This document shows positions 33,938 to 44,222 of a DNA stretch of 64,000 nt, piece after piece. The stretch covers positions 62,001-126,000 of the forward strand of contig CAIXJC010000011.1 of the NCBI GenBank assembly GCA_903919715.1, read 5' to 3'. The position numbers and the translations under genes are program-made. This stretch comes from an uncultured bacterium. Lineage in GTDB: Bacteria; Planctomycetota; Phycisphaerae; Phycisphaerales; SM1A02. How positions within the stretch are numbered: position 1 is the stretch's first letter; each line of letters starts with the position of its first letter. Below the pieces are notes generated by a model. That model was not told the origin of the DNA, did not search any database, and saw only the letters and a list, made by a program, of their open reading frames with translations.

Positions 33938-34759
33938 TTGAAACGAGTGTTCATAATTTGCATCGCCATCATGACACTGGCCATCATGACACTGGGGTCC
34001 GTTGCCGCAATGGCTCAAACGTTGCCTGACGATGAAGGTCGCGACTCCAGCGCACAACTACGGCAGCTTGCAGAGCGCGTCCGTGCTCTTGAATCAATGG
34101 TCCACGCACTTCAGAACACCAAGGATTCCGCTGCGGATAACCCAACAACAATGCCGCCAGCGCAGGCAGAGAATTTGGAAGTAGGAATCGTCATCAAAGT
34201 GCTCTCATTCACCAAGGCTTGCGACGATCCAGCATTGTTGGCGGTTGCCGCAGAGGCAGACGCTCGATTGAAGTCAGATGAGGCACTCCTTGCGCTTGCA
34301 AATGCAGCGGAGCAAAGACTTCTTGAACAAGCAGAACGTTATGGCGAACGATCGACTCGGGCCGACACAGGCAGCAGCAAATCCACCGTCAATTCGACTG
34401 GAAAGTCGACCGGAAAGCGCTCTTCGACTGAGCGGCTATTGACCGCAGACGAATATGCGCGAGCGATGGAAGAGAACAAACGGCAGCACAAAAAACTTGC
34501 GAGCGAAATTATAGAACTGAGCAACAAGGTCAGTAACGGACGCCGACTTGCGAATGCCAAGCGTCGCGACGCCACATCGCTTGGACAACGAATTGTTGGC
34601 GTCGCAGACGACGGAGCGCAAATCGTCGTGACAACTAAATCCGACTGTTCCAGATTCCTTGTGGCAGGCGTTGACGTGAGACTCGTCAATGCGAAGAGCA
34701 TCGAGTGCGACGGACATTCCACCGAGTTCAAAGCTGATCGAGTCACGATGGCCAAATGA
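33938..34759 (+). CDS. Secreted coiled-coil hypothetical protein
   Basis: 273 residues. The TTG at 33938 is preferred: GGGAG lies just upstream and the resulting N-terminus (MKRVFIICIAIMTLAIMTLGSVAAMAQ) is a good signal peptide. Within it, a 15-base direct repeat gives AIMTLAIMTLG. The mature part has two predicted coiled coils (AQLRQLAERVRALESMVHAL; ENKRQHKKLASEIIELSNKV) separated by a serine/threonine/lysine-rich linker (SSKSTVNSTGKSTGK), and ends in a small beta domain (RIVGVADDGAQIVVTT ... FLVAGVDVRLVNAKSIEC). I do not recognise a family. It converges on the seven-gene operon. Confidence 0.65.
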   Translation: MKRVFIICIAIMTLAIMTLGSVAAMAQTLPDDEGRDSSAQLRQLAERVRALESMVHALQNTKDSAADNPTTMPPAQAENLEVGIVIKVLSFTKACDDPALLAVAAEADARLKSDEALLALANAAEQRLLEQAERYGERSTRADTGSSKSTVNSTGKSTGKRSSTERLLTADEYARAMEENKRQHKKLASEIIELSNKVSNGRRLANAKRRDATSLGQRIVGVADDGAQIVVTTKSDCSRFLVAGVDVRLVNAKSIECDGHSTEFKADRVTMAK

Positions 34760-34770
34760 AAGTGTTCGCC

Positions 34771-36777
34771 TCACACTCTTCGCAACCAGACCCACCATTC
34801 CAAAAAGAGCACTGCGACTGCAGCGAGGAGCAGCCACGGCCATGCCGAAGTCTCCGCCGAAGCGCCACCTTGAATCCCTGCGATCCGCTCGGTAGCGAAC
34901 TTGACCTCCTCCGCAGTATCAGCTCGCCCCTCCGCTCGACTGTTCATGTTGACTGCGTATGCCAACGACGCCGGACCCGATTGTCCTTTGGGAGCAGTCC
35001 AGTTCAACCGATAAATCCCAGTCGTTCGTAGCGGTCCGTACGAAATATTCGATGGATCCTGCACAACGATCGGAAGCGTCGTTCCACCTGGAATCAGCAT
35101 TGATACTTCCTTCGCACCCGCTGGCAAACGCGCCTTTGCAACATCCCCAGGCGCAAGCGGTTCGTCTGCAACAGCGCTTCCGCCTGCTGCCAACCATGCG
35201 ATTGAATTGGCAAAGAAATTGACGAAGCCACGCTGAAATGGCCAATCACTTTCCATTGGATCGAACGTGACATAGACGAAAGTCAATGCGCCTCGGCTGA
35301 GCGTCATCATCATCGGACCCTCGCCAGACTCGACAATGACATCAGCATCCCCTCCAGCCGCCACCGCCGTCATCGATGAGACAAAGAGATCGTCGAGATT
35401 CACATACTGCAGCAGAGGATGTCCTTCACGAATACTTTGGGGCGTCGCATTTTCCTTTGTGCCGTACGGAGAAATTCCAGCAGTGATAGGAGGCGCATGA
35501 AAGATGAGATAGCGCCCCCTCGAGAGATCGTCGGGCGTCGCATCGTCTAGAACGATCACATCAAATGAGTCTGGAAGCAAGGGATTTGCTGCCATTTTTT
35601 CGTTCCAAGCAGCGAGTGAAAACAAATCGAGCGACGCCAGCGACATCCCTTCAAGAATCGATTTCATGACGAATGCACCGCGTCCAACCAATGCAATTCG
35701 CAGTGCGGATGGAGGTGCCGCAACCACCGCCGCACGATCATCGGCTACAAGCAAATCATGTTTGGAAAAGCGAACCTCGATCACTCCCCCTTTGGGCAGG
35801 GTGAGCGACGGGAAGACGACCTGCGTCTCTCCAGGAACTCGAATGTGCATCGTCGCATCTTCTTGCGCCGCTGGCACATTGACTGGTTGAGGGGTCACCG
35901 CGCGCAGGCGATCATCGACGACCACTTCAAGATCCCCAGTGAACGGCTCGTTGCTCCAATTGACCACGCGCGAAAAGACTTGAACTTCGTCGGGACGATC
36001 TGGATTACGCGCCACGGCGATCGCACCAATTCCTGCATTCATCGTTGTTGACTTACCAATACTGTGAAAGACCATCCGCTCGCCGCCGCGGAGAACTGAC
36101 TGCGAAAGATCCGCGATTCGACCATCGGAAAAGAGTTCGTACGACGGCGCATCGACCGCTATTGTTGTGGGCTTATCAGGATTCGTGACAGTGGTGAACG
36201 CACGTGCGAGTTCGAAAGAGTCACTCAGCGTGGTCGTCTCATCCGTTGGCTGAATCCCTTTGATCGCGGCGATCGCCTGTGCGATATTGTCTGTAAAAGG
36301 GCAGAGAATCTGCGCGTCTTTGGCGAATGCGATCACCATCACGGACGGCGCAGGTCCCGAGAAAAGCCCCCCGCCGTGCAGTGCTTGCAATCGATTTTCG
36401 GCAAGTCGCTTTGCCTGATCGAGTCGACTCTGATTATCTGGCGCATCCATCGCATTCATCGAACCAGACCGATCGATCAAGAAAACGATTCGGCTTGCCT
36501 GCGACCCGCCTAATTCAACCTGTGGCTGCGCGATCGCGAAAATCACGAGCGCCAATGCGAGCAACTGAAGAAGCAGAAGGAGCGAGAATCGAAGGCGCTG
36601 AAATGGAGCATTGGCACGCAAATCTTGCGTCGCACGCTTCCAGAGCATCGTGCTTGAGATCACTCTGCGAGTTCTGCGAAGGCGCAGGAAATACAGTGCG
36701 ACGAGTGGCGGAAGAGTTGACAGCGCAACGATCGCCGCAGCGAAGGGAGCAAGCCATGCAACGGCCAAAGACATCAT
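34771..36777 (-). CDS. BatA-like membrane protein with VWA domain
   Basis: 668 residues. An N-terminal two-helix BatA module (LPPLVALYFLRLRRTRRVISSTMLWKRATQDLRAN ... FQRLRFSLLLLLQLLALALVIFAIAQP) leads into a von Willebrand A domain with an intact MIDAS (FLIDRSGSMNA, DETTTLSDS). Long periplasmic regions follow and a final helix (PWLLLAAVAVLFLEWWVWL) near the C-terminus. This is the domain order of BatA/BatB-type aerotolerance-operon proteins, working with the MoxR and DUF58 genes upstream. The start ATG overlaps the DUF58 stop. It is the last gene of the operon. Confidence 0.88.
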   Translation of the reverse strand: MMSLAVAWLAPFAAAIVALSTLPPLVALYFLRLRRTRRVISSTMLWKRATQDLRANAPFQRLRFSLLLLLQLLALALVIFAIAQPQVELGGSQASRIVFLIDRSGSMNAMDAPDNQSRLDQAKRLAENRLQALHGGGLFSGPAPSVMVIAFAKDAQILCPFTDNIAQAIAAIKGIQPTDETTTLSDSFELARAFTTVTNPDKPTTIAVDAPSYELFSDGRIADLSQSVLRGGERMVFHSIGKSTTMNAGIGAIAVARNPDRPDEVQVFSRVVNWSNEPFTGDLEVVVDDRLRAVTPQPVNVPAAQEDATMHIRVPGETQVVFPSLTLPKGGVIEVRFSKHDLLVADDRAAVVAAPPSALRIALVGRGAFVMKSILEGMSLASLDLFSLAAWNEKMAANPLLPDSFDVIVLDDATPDDLSRGRYLIFHAPPITAGISPYGTKENATPQSIREGHPLLQYVNLDDLFVSSMTAVAAGGDADVIVESGEGPMMMTLSRGALTFVYVTFDPMESDWPFQRGFVNFFANSIAWLAAGGSAVADEPLAPGDVAKARLPAGAKEVSMLIPGGTTLPIVVQDPSNISYGPLRTTGIYRLNWTAPKGQSGPASLAYAVNMNSRAEGRADTAEEVKFATERIAGIQGGASAETSAWPWLLLAAVAVLFLEWWVWLRRV

Positions 36778-37679
36778 GCCAACAATCCTCGTCTGCGCAA
36801 GTAATCAAGAAGCAGTGTGTCCATATCCAAGGACGTCTCCACAACTTGATGGGTAATGCTTCGCCGCACTGAAAAGTCACGCAATCCTGCGATGTATGTT
36901 TCGAGTGACTTGCGATACTGCGACAAGACCGCTGTGGATGCAGTCACTTCGGTTTCCTTGCCAGTCTCGCTGTCGATCAATCGAAGATCACCCGCGATGC
37001 CGTGGCGGGCTGGATCCACTTCTTCTGGCGAAAGCAATTGAAGTGCGAATACGTCAAATCCTCGGCCGGCGACGTAGTTCAAACCCTTTTCGTATCCATC
37101 GGGAAAAAGAAAGTCGCTCAAGACGATCAGCACGCCACGCCCCTGACCACCCAGTGCAATCGTGCGCATTCCGTCTGTGAATCCGCCGAGTCCATCGGCC
37201 GTTCGATCAAGAAGCCAACGCCCCATCTCTCTCGTTCGTCGTCGACCGCGCAATCCCGTTAATCGTTCAACTCGCTCCGCACCGAATCCAAAAAGACTGA
37301 CACGATTATTGTTGACGAGCCCGATGTAACCAAGTGCCATCGCCAGTCTTCGCGCATAGTCGAACTTGTGAGGATCACCACCGTCCATCGACTGACTCAT
37401 GTCGACCGCGATCACCATCGAGAGATCTTCTTCCTCTAAAAACAGCTTCAGGAAAAGTCGATCGAGCCGCGCATAAATGTTCCAGTCGACAAATCGCAAG
37501 TCGTCGCCGTGGGAATAATTACGAAAGTCTGCGAATTCGACTGATTGGCCGCGGCGCCGACTACGGCGTTCGCCCTGAATCTTGCCCGCAAAAATCTTGC
37601 GGCTGATTACGTCGAGTCGATCCAATCGCGCCATCAAACGCGAGTCGAGCAGATCATCAACTTTCGTGATGGGATTCAC
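36774..37679 (-). CDS. DUF58 domain protein (VWA-like, MoxR partner)
   Basis: 301 residues with the DUF58 signature GDDLRFVDWNIYARLDRLFLKLFLEE, about residues 55-82, followed by a VWA-like fold (MVIAVDMSQSMDGG, VLIVLSDFLFPDGYEKGL). It starts with GTG overlapping the moxR stop and its own stop overlaps the BatA-like start. DUF58 proteins act with MoxR AAA ATPases in assembly or maturation of periplasmic or metal-containing complexes; the client in this operon is unknown. Confidence 0.9.
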   Translation of the reverse strand: MNPITKVDDLLDSRLMARLDRLDVISRKIFAGKIQGERRSRRRGQSVEFADFRNYSHGDDLRFVDWNIYARLDRLFLKLFLEEEDLSMVIAVDMSQSMDGGDPHKFDYARRLAMALGYIGLVNNNRVSLFGFGAERVERLTGLRGRRRTREMGRWLLDRTADGLGGFTDGMRTIALGGQGRGVLIVLSDFLFPDGYEKGLNYVAGRGFDVFALQLLSPEEVDPARHGIAGDLRLIDSETGKETEVTASTAVLSQYRKSLETYIAGLRDFSVRRSITHQVVETSLDMDTLLLDYLRRRGLLA

Positions 37680-38710
37680 TCCTGAGCCTCCGCTGGAACG
37701 AGGCGAACGATCTCTGAAATGATTCCATCGCAGGTCAGTCCCGCTGCTTCTGCTTCAAAGCTTCGAACAATGCGGTGCCGAAGTGCAGCGCACGCCAACG
37801 CCGCGATGTCTTGCGTACTGACTGCGCAGCGACCAGCGAGAATGGCGCGCACCTTCGCCGCAAGAATCAGCGACTGCGCACCGCGAGGACTCGAACCAAC
37901 GACGATCATCCTTTCGAGTTCGGGAACTCCCCACTCTCCACCAGGATGCGTCGCAAGCACCAATCGCACGGCATAATCCTGCACATGCGGAGCGACAAGC
38001 ACCACCCGCACAAGTTTCTGGGCCTCCGCAATTTCAGCAGCAGTCAGAACAGCCTTCGTCTGCGCATCCGCCGCAATGCTGCCCGTTGTGCGATCAATGA
38101 TCTTGGCAAGATCATCTCGCTGAGCGTAATTGATGATGATCTTGAGAAGGAATCGATCGAGTTGCGCCTCCGGAAGCGGATAGGTCCCCTCCTGCTCAAT
38201 TGGATTCTGCGTGGCAAGCACGAGAAACGGTCGCTCGAGACGTCGCGTCTCACCACCAACCGTGACGGATCGTTCTTGCATCGCTTCGAGAAGTGCGGAT
38301 TGACTCTTCGGAGATGCGCGATTGATTTCATCTGCAAGCAAGATCTGCGCAAAGATTGGACCTTGGCGAAACTTGAAGTCACGTTGGCCAGTCAGTGGAT
38401 CGTCCACGACGATTTGCGTACCGAGAATGTCTGCTGGCATCAGGTCGGGCGTAAATTGGATTCGGGAAAACTTCAAACCCAGCGCCTGCCCCAGTGTGCG
38501 AACAAGCAAAGTCTTTCCAAGGCCAGGGACACCCTCCAGCAGAACGTGGCCATCGGCGAAGAGTGCGATTAAGACTTGACCTACAACTTCAGCCTGGCCA
38601 ACAAGCACTCTTCCAATCTCTTGACGAAGCCGATCTGCAACAAGACGAAAATCTGCACACGCCTTTCGCACGGACTCGACGGTTTCCAAATCGTTCACTG
38701 CGGTGCTCAT
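37676..38710 (-). CDS. MoxR-family AAA+ ATPase
   Basis: 344 residues. Walker A EGVPGLGKTLLVRTLG (about residue 58), Walker B with sensor LLADEINRASPKSQSALLEAMQE, and the C-terminal lid (AQKLVRVVLVAPHVQDYAVRLVLATHP) are all present. MoxR ATPases act as chaperones for metal insertion and complex assembly. Start and stop overlap the flanking genes by 4 bases, so it is translated within one operon with the VWA proteins. No unusual residue changes seen. Confidence 0.93.
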   Translation of the reverse strand: MSTAVNDLETVESVRKACADFRLVADRLRQEIGRVLVGQAEVVGQVLIALFADGHVLLEGVPGLGKTLLVRTLGQALGLKFSRIQFTPDLMPADILGTQIVVDDPLTGQRDFKFRQGPIFAQILLADEINRASPKSQSALLEAMQERSVTVGGETRRLERPFLVLATQNPIEQEGTYPLPEAQLDRFLLKIIINYAQRDDLAKIIDRTTGSIAADAQTKAVLTAAEIAEAQKLVRVVLVAPHVQDYAVRLVLATHPGGEWGVPELERMIVVGSSPRGAQSLILAAKVRAILAGRCAVSTQDIAALACAALRHRIVRSFEAEAAGLTCDGIISEIVRLVPAEAQE

Positions 38711-41649
38711 GATGAACTGCCGCCATCACGATGCTCATCTTGAGCCCGCTTCTTCGCACGACGCAATCGCTCCATCGGCGATTCTGGGTCCGCATCTGTC
38801 GGCGATGCGCTCGGAGGTGCGACTGGAGTCTGGGGAATGCCCGGCACCACTCTGTCAGTTTTGCGAGGATTTCCAGACATTTTCGTGGATACTGGATCAA
38901 CGTCTGGAGTGATCGAACCATCCTCTGATCGTCGACGAGCCTTCTTCCAAGCCGCAACTATTTCTCCGCTTGTCCCGCGCGCACCACCAAGTGCTTGCTG
39001 CGCCAAATCGCGAGCGGACTCGCCGTCGAATACCAATCGACGAACTGCGACATCAATCACGAGCAGTGCGGCGGCGATGATCGCCAAGATATCCCAGATG
39101 CGTCGGACGCTTTCCGGCTGCGAGAGTCCTTCGTGATCAAAGAGATTGGTGACGGGCAGATCTCGTTCAGTCAGAATTCGTCCGCCTGTCTCTTCAGCAA
39201 CGGCGCGCAGAAGTGCGGAATTGTCTCGGCTCGTTCGGAATTCACGCGGGTACGCAAGTGATACAGCACCCTGAATCGAACCACCAGAACGACTCCCATT
39301 TGCATCGATCAATCCAATGTCGACGAGATACGAACCTGTCTCGGACGCTTGGAATTTTCCTCGGTACCGACCTGGTCCAACCTGCTCCATGGCAAGAGGA
39401 GCGAGTGATCCATCAGGTCGCACGACCTTCGCATCGGTTCGCATAAAATTGACGAGACCTGATTCGCCACCAACAGCTTCAAGTTCCACTGTTGCCTCTT
39501 CACCATCGAGTGTCGTTTTCAAGAGGACATTCGATGGCGTCGCGGGACGCATTAACCAACGAATCGTTCGCTCCCACATCGCTTGAAATCCACCCCATGC
39601 AGGCCAAGCGCCTCCCCAACGACCGCTCAAATCGCTCGTGAATACAGCGGATTTGCCAAGTCCGTAATTCCAATATGCGAAGATCGGATCGTTTCCTTCC
39701 GATGTTTTATTGAGTATTGGAATCTGCGCCAATCCCTCCCGTGGAACAGTCAGAATGTAGCCCTTCACCATTGGAACTGCGGCGACTCCATCAAGCGGCC
39801 CCCCGATCGACGGACTGACAACGGGCTGAAAATCTCCTTCGACGATCAAATTGCGAGAGACGATTGATGCTTCCTTAATAAAAATCTTGGGAAGCAATTT
39901 GGGATTCATCACGTTATAGAAATTTCCCCCCGTGATTTCCGCCACAGCTTTCATGTTCGACATGTCCTCTGCCGTGCCGTGACCACCGAGCATGATCGTA
40001 GTGATCGTGATCTTCGCTGCTTTGTACCCATCAAGCAGTGCCTTCGAGGGTGGAGTTGGATCTCCGTCAGAGATGACGATTGCGTGACGCTGCCCCGCCT
40101 TCACACTCACGAGTCCTTGGAGTCCGACCGTCATGGATGCGTTGAAGTCCGGCATATCGCCTACAGGCATCGAACGAGCCGCTGCGATGGCGGCCGTTTT
40201 ATCACCTGCGAGTTGCATCGGAAAATACCACCCTGCTCCATTCACACCACCTTGAGCACCGAATCCAAAGACAACGATGCCGACATAATCAAGACGCGAG
40301 AGCGCTTCGATCGAACTGATGACAACTTGCTCGCTCCAGTAATTCGCCTGCGGCATTTCGCAGGAATGCATAATGAGTGCAAGTGCGCCGCGCGGCAGTT
40401 CCCGTGTGGCTGGAGGATCGAGCTTCACTGGAAGCGCCTTCGATGTCTCGCTATCGATCCAACCGCCCGCACCAAATGAATTGTCTCCCCCCACCATCAG
40501 CAGTCCACCACCGAGATCGTGGACATACGCATGCAGCATTCGATCGGTCGCATTATCGATCTCCGCACGGGACATATTTATAAGCACAACGGCGTCATAT
40601 CCAGCAAGAAAGGCAACTCCATCAGCGAGACGATCTGGATTGACGACATCAACTACGAGGCCACCACTCTTCAACGCACTGACGAGCGCACCGCCCTCAC
40701 GGCCATCTTGATCAACGACCAAAATGCGCCCCTCGCCAGAAACAAAGACAGACGCAGCACCTTTCTTGTTCTCGACCACACCATCCGCACTCGCCGCATC
40801 TGGCTCGAAGACTGCCTCATATCGCTGCGCTCCACTGGAATCCAAACTCATTGGAACTTCAAATGTGTTTGGCCCTGGCTTCAGTGTCACAGCAAGCCCA
40901 TCGCCTGCGGCAGTTGTGTCCAGGTCGACCGGTTTGCCATTCTCCTTCACATAGATAGTGCCGCGTGCACCGCCTTGACTCCTGATGAACAGTTTTAAAT
41001 CTGCGGTCTGCCCCAATCGCGCACGCGTCGGCGCACGAATGCCCTCAAAGATTGTCACGCCAGTTTGGTTGTATTCAATCGGATAGACGTCAATAGGAAT
41101 CCGATTGGCTTTGGCAAGCGCAGCGGCTTCTCGGAGGCTTCCTGCAGTCTCATTGCCATCAGAAACAAGCAGCATCCGATTCATGGTGTCTGCAGGCAAG
41201 AGTGCAAGTCCACGGCGAACGCCAAGGGCAAGATTTGATCCATCCAGTTCGCCACTATGTCCGCCGAATGACACCTCACCGCCGACGGATGGGATTTGCG
41301 AAACAATTGCATCGCGACCAACAGTCACAACTCCAATACGATCCTCGCGATTTGGCGTGGTTTTGGTTGCTTTCTGTAATGCCGACTCGGCACGCATCAG
41401 CAAGTCACTCGGGACGGATCGGCTGACATCGCCAACCACGAGAAGCGTCACGCCTTCCCCCTTGCGAACGATCGACGGTTGAGCAAGGCTCAATGCGAGC
41501 AATGCCAACAAGAGACTCCGAGCGATTGCACTGACCCATGTCCGCGTCGCCCCAACCGCATGCCGACGGCGCCAACTCATCCACCAAATGACCGGTAGCA
41601 ATACCAGTAAGAAGAGTGCAGTCGGTTGTTCGAATCCAATTGGAATCAT
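38707..41649 (-). CDS. Large VWA-domain membrane protein
   Basis: 980 residues. Two N-terminal helices (TALFLLVLLPVIWWMSW; ARSLLLALLALSLAQPS) precede a VWA domain (LLVVGDVSRSVPSD, MLLVSDGNETAGS). A class I glutamine-amidotransferase-like/VWA region follows (ILVVDQDG ... GYDAVVLINMSRAEID ... GGGLLMVGGDNSFGAGGW ... HAIVISDGDPTPP). Near the end there is one more helix (IWDILAIIAAALLVIDVAV) and a charged, proline-rich cytoplasmic tail. It matches the large VWA proteins that accompany MoxR/DUF58 operons. The start at 41649 overlaps the upstream stop as ATGA, so the earlier in-frame Met at 41694 was not used. Confidence 0.88.
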   Translation of the reverse strand: MIPIGFEQPTALFLLVLLPVIWWMSWRRRHAVGATRTWVSAIARSLLLALLALSLAQPSIVRKGEGVTLLVVGDVSRSVPSDLLMRAESALQKATKTTPNREDRIGVVTVGRDAIVSQIPSVGGEVSFGGHSGELDGSNLALGVRRGLALLPADTMNRMLLVSDGNETAGSLREAAALAKANRIPIDVYPIEYNQTGVTIFEGIRAPTRARLGQTADLKLFIRSQGGARGTIYVKENGKPVDLDTTAAGDGLAVTLKPGPNTFEVPMSLDSSGAQRYEAVFEPDAASADGVVENKKGAASVFVSGEGRILVVDQDGREGGALVSALKSGGLVVDVVNPDRLADGVAFLAGYDAVVLINMSRAEIDNATDRMLHAYVHDLGGGLLMVGGDNSFGAGGWIDSETSKALPVKLDPPATRELPRGALALIMHSCEMPQANYWSEQVVISSIEALSRLDYVGIVVFGFGAQGGVNGAGWYFPMQLAGDKTAAIAAARSMPVGDMPDFNASMTVGLQGLVSVKAGQRHAIVISDGDPTPPSKALLDGYKAAKITITTIMLGGHGTAEDMSNMKAVAEITGGNFYNVMNPKLLPKIFIKEASIVSRNLIVEGDFQPVVSPSIGGPLDGVAAVPMVKGYILTVPREGLAQIPILNKTSEGNDPIFAYWNYGLGKSAVFTSDLSGRWGGAWPAWGGFQAMWERTIRWLMRPATPSNVLLKTTLDGEEATVELEAVGGESGLVNFMRTDAKVVRPDGSLAPLAMEQVGPGRYRGKFQASETGSYLVDIGLIDANGSRSGGSIQGAVSLAYPREFRTSRDNSALLRAVAEETGGRILTERDLPVTNLFDHEGLSQPESVRRIWDILAIIAAALLVIDVAVRRLVFDGESARDLAQQALGGARGTSGEIVAAWKKARRRSEDGSITPDVDPVSTKMSGNPRKTDRVVPGIPQTPVAPPSASPTDADPESPMERLRRAKKRAQDEHRDGGSSS

Positions 41650-44222
41650 TGGGCGACCCCGATCGTACCCGTCAGCGACTGGAGTGGCAGGCATTGCACT
41701 CGCCCATTCCCAGTGTCCATCAAATACACGCGACCATCAACGCACTCGACCGACCACGGCGCATTCAGTCGTCCTTTGGCATGACCGCCTCCGCCCCACA
41801 TTCCAAGCGAGGCGCCAGTCTTTGCATCAAGGCGCTGCAACCGACAATTTCCAAACTCAGCCACAAGCAGTGTTCCATCGTCGAGCGCACAAACTCCATA
41901 TGGATATGCGAGTTGTCCTGGTTCCCGCCCAGAACTACAGAGGACGCGCTTCAATTCTCCAGAGTGTGAGAAGACTTGAATTCGATGATTGCAGGAGTCA
42001 GCAACGAAGAGTTCAGATCCATCGTGCGAAAACGAAATTGACTGCGGACGCGCAAACATCCCTGGATCCTGTCCAGGCTTTCCAAATTCACTCAAGAATT
42101 CACCGCTCGAGTCAAAAATCTGAATGCGATCATTTCCGCCGTATTCGCTGACAAAAATGCGCCCATCAGCAGCGAATGCGACATCGGATGGATACACGAA
42201 TTGGCCTGGACCTTGGCCGTACGAGCCAAAGGATCCGACGACTTCCCCGTCGCGGCGAAAGATCATCACTTGATGTTCGTGCGTGTCGGCAACATAAATC
42301 AATCCGTTTGGCGCAACAGAGATTCCTGTCGGTTTTCCATTGTTGAATTTTGGCATGGACCAAGACAGCTCGAATGCGCTATCCTTGCCGAAGCGCTGGA
42401 CACGACCGCTCTTATCAATAACGAATACCGAACCGGTACCTGGCTCGACTGCGAGTGCGCGGGGAATTTGAAATCGTCCGTCAGTACGACCAAATCGTCC
42501 GATGATCAAATTCGCTGCGAGCCTCGGGGTTGCGAGGTCCACTCCATCGTCAGCGTCAGCGTCCTCTTCGCTTGCTCCGCATCCAACGATGATCAATGCC
42601 ACCAATCCAACCATGAGAATTTTCACAGCGTTGCGCCCTGAAAACTTCGCCAGCAGTGCGAGCGTCACCCCTGCGCATGCCAGAGCGAGTAGCGCCATCC
42701 AAGGAAGTGCAGCGCTCACAGCGGATGGATCCTGATAATGAATCGCATTCAAGAGAGTGCTTGCGATCCAGTCGATACCTGGCGGTTCGAGTCGTGCAGC
42801 GACGGCGGTTTCCGTGGCTGCCAACGCCGACACCACAAGAAATCCACCAGCGAATGCTGCGAGAAGAAGCGGCCGCCCCATCCGTAAGAAATCTCGGACA
42901 GTTCGTCCATGCACCATCCACGACTCCCGCTCACTCCGCGAAAAACCTGCGCCACACCAGACACCGATGGCCAGAGCAACGGCGCTAAACCGACCTGCTT
43001 CTGCGCATGAAACAACTCCAGCTGAGTCGTAGACCATTCGCATGAGTGCCGTCGATCTCCACAGCGATGCGGTTGCGAGCGCCAACAATGTCGCAGGCAT
43101 CGAGAGAGCCAGTAGCGTCGCAGCAAAGATGCAACCAAGCATCTTGCGCGCATCGGACATCATCAAACTGGCACCAGCAAGTGCGATGAATCCACCGGCA
43201 ACTCCGCTGACACATGCCATCTCAAGAGCGTTCATTGCGCCGCGAGCATGCAGAGTTCCAAATGTGGCGCTTGCGCTCACAGTGCGAACTTCATTCGCAA
43301 GCAAGACGATCGGAATCGCAGTTCCGATGATCACCAACAGAAGCGCGAGAGTCGAACCGATAAATCGCATCATCGACCGTGGTTCTCGACCAAGGTCCGC
43401 CAGATCGCCATCACCGACCGCACGTGCAGCTGCGATACCCCGAATCAATACGAATGCGGCTGCAGTACTCGCAAGCACTGCGACTGCGAGCGCCGGTAGA
43501 GCGGCGATGAACACCTGACGCGCAGTCGCACCCGCAGCATCGAACGCCCGCAATTCCGAAGTGAAAGTAGCGACCTGCGCTGCATCAAATGCGGTCGTTT
43601 CGCCAAAGTTGATCAGTGAGATCGCGACAACTGCCAACGCCAAAGCTCCACGATCAGCACGCCAGCTTGCGGCCAATCGATCACGCCACGAACCGCCATC
43701 AATCGTCAGCATCACCGACGTCATGCGCTCTGCTGCAGATGCACGCAAACCAATCAGACACGCAGCGAGCGGCCAATTCCATGCGAGTAGTGCACACGCC
43801 AACGTTATGGCTCGCAGTGGCCCAACCAAGTCGTGAGCGACGGCATAATCCGCGATCGGCTGCCCTGGCCGAAGAATTCTCCACCAACAGAAAAAGACTG
43901 CATAAGCCGGTATCAGTGCGGCAGCGAAGCAGATTGATCGAAGCCACCAGCTGCTCTTGCGAAGCGCTCGGCCAGGAAGCCACGCGATCGCCGCTGCGAT
44001 GATTGCAATTCCAACCGACCATGCGATCGAACGAACCAACAGAATCGCAGGATGATCGATCGATTCATCAACTCCAATCGATGTTGCAGATGCGCATCGA
44101 ATCATCAGCGTCACAATTGGGATGACCACGACGACAGCGACCGCAATCATTCCAGGTGCCGCCAAGATGAGCGCTGCTCGCGTCACCCGACTGCGAATCA
44201 ATTTGCCCCCTTGAATTCGCAC
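41646..44222 (-). CDS. ABC permease (iron/thiamine type) fused in frame to an NHL beta-propeller
   Basis: 858 residues. Residues 1-525 are a two-half ABC permease of the AfuB/ThiP type with about twelve helices. Residues 560-858 are NHL repeats forming a six-bladed propeller (PTGISVAPNGLIYVADTHEHQVMIF; YPSDVAFAADGRIFVSEYGGNDRIQIF; RPQSISFSHDGSELFVADSCNHRIQVF). At the join, about residues 537-551, lies MVGLVALIIVGCGAS, which looks exactly like a lipoprotein signal with a lipobox cysteine. So this seems to be a fusion of a permease gene and a former NHL lipoprotein gene; no ribosome site precedes the internal Met (42614). A GTG at 44186 is a possible alternative start. The partner ATPase is not in the window. 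Confidence 0.82.
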   Translation of the reverse strand: MRIQGGKLIRSRVTRAALILAAPGMIAVAVVVVIPIVTLMIRCASATSIGVDESIDHPAILLVRSIAWSVGIAIIAAAIAWLPGRALRKSSWWLRSICFAAALIPAYAVFFCWWRILRPGQPIADYAVAHDLVGPLRAITLACALLAWNWPLAACLIGLRASAAERMTSVMLTIDGGSWRDRLAASWRADRGALALAVVAISLINFGETTAFDAAQVATFTSELRAFDAAGATARQVFIAALPALAVAVLASTAAAFVLIRGIAAARAVGDGDLADLGREPRSMMRFIGSTLALLLVIIGTAIPIVLLANEVRTVSASATFGTLHARGAMNALEMACVSGVAGGFIALAGASLMMSDARKMLGCIFAATLLALSMPATLLALATASLWRSTALMRMVYDSAGVVSCAEAGRFSAVALAIGVWCGAGFSRSERESWMVHGRTVRDFLRMGRPLLLAAFAGGFLVVSALAATETAVAARLEPPGIDWIASTLLNAIHYQDPSAVSAALPWMALLALACAGVTLALLAKFSGRNAVKILMVGLVALIIVGCGASEEDADADDGVDLATPRLAANLIIGRFGRTDGRFQIPRALAVEPGTGSVFVIDKSGRVQRFGKDSAFELSWSMPKFNNGKPTGISVAPNGLIYVADTHEHQVMIFRRDGEVVGSFGSYGQGPGQFVYPSDVAFAADGRIFVSEYGGNDRIQIFDSSGEFLSEFGKPGQDPGMFARPQSISFSHDGSELFVADSCNHRIQVFSHSGELKRVLCSSGREPGQLAYPYGVCALDDGTLLVAEFGNCRLQRLDAKTGASLGMWGGGGHAKGRLNAPWSVECVDGRVYLMDTGNGRVQCLPLQSLTGTIGVAQ

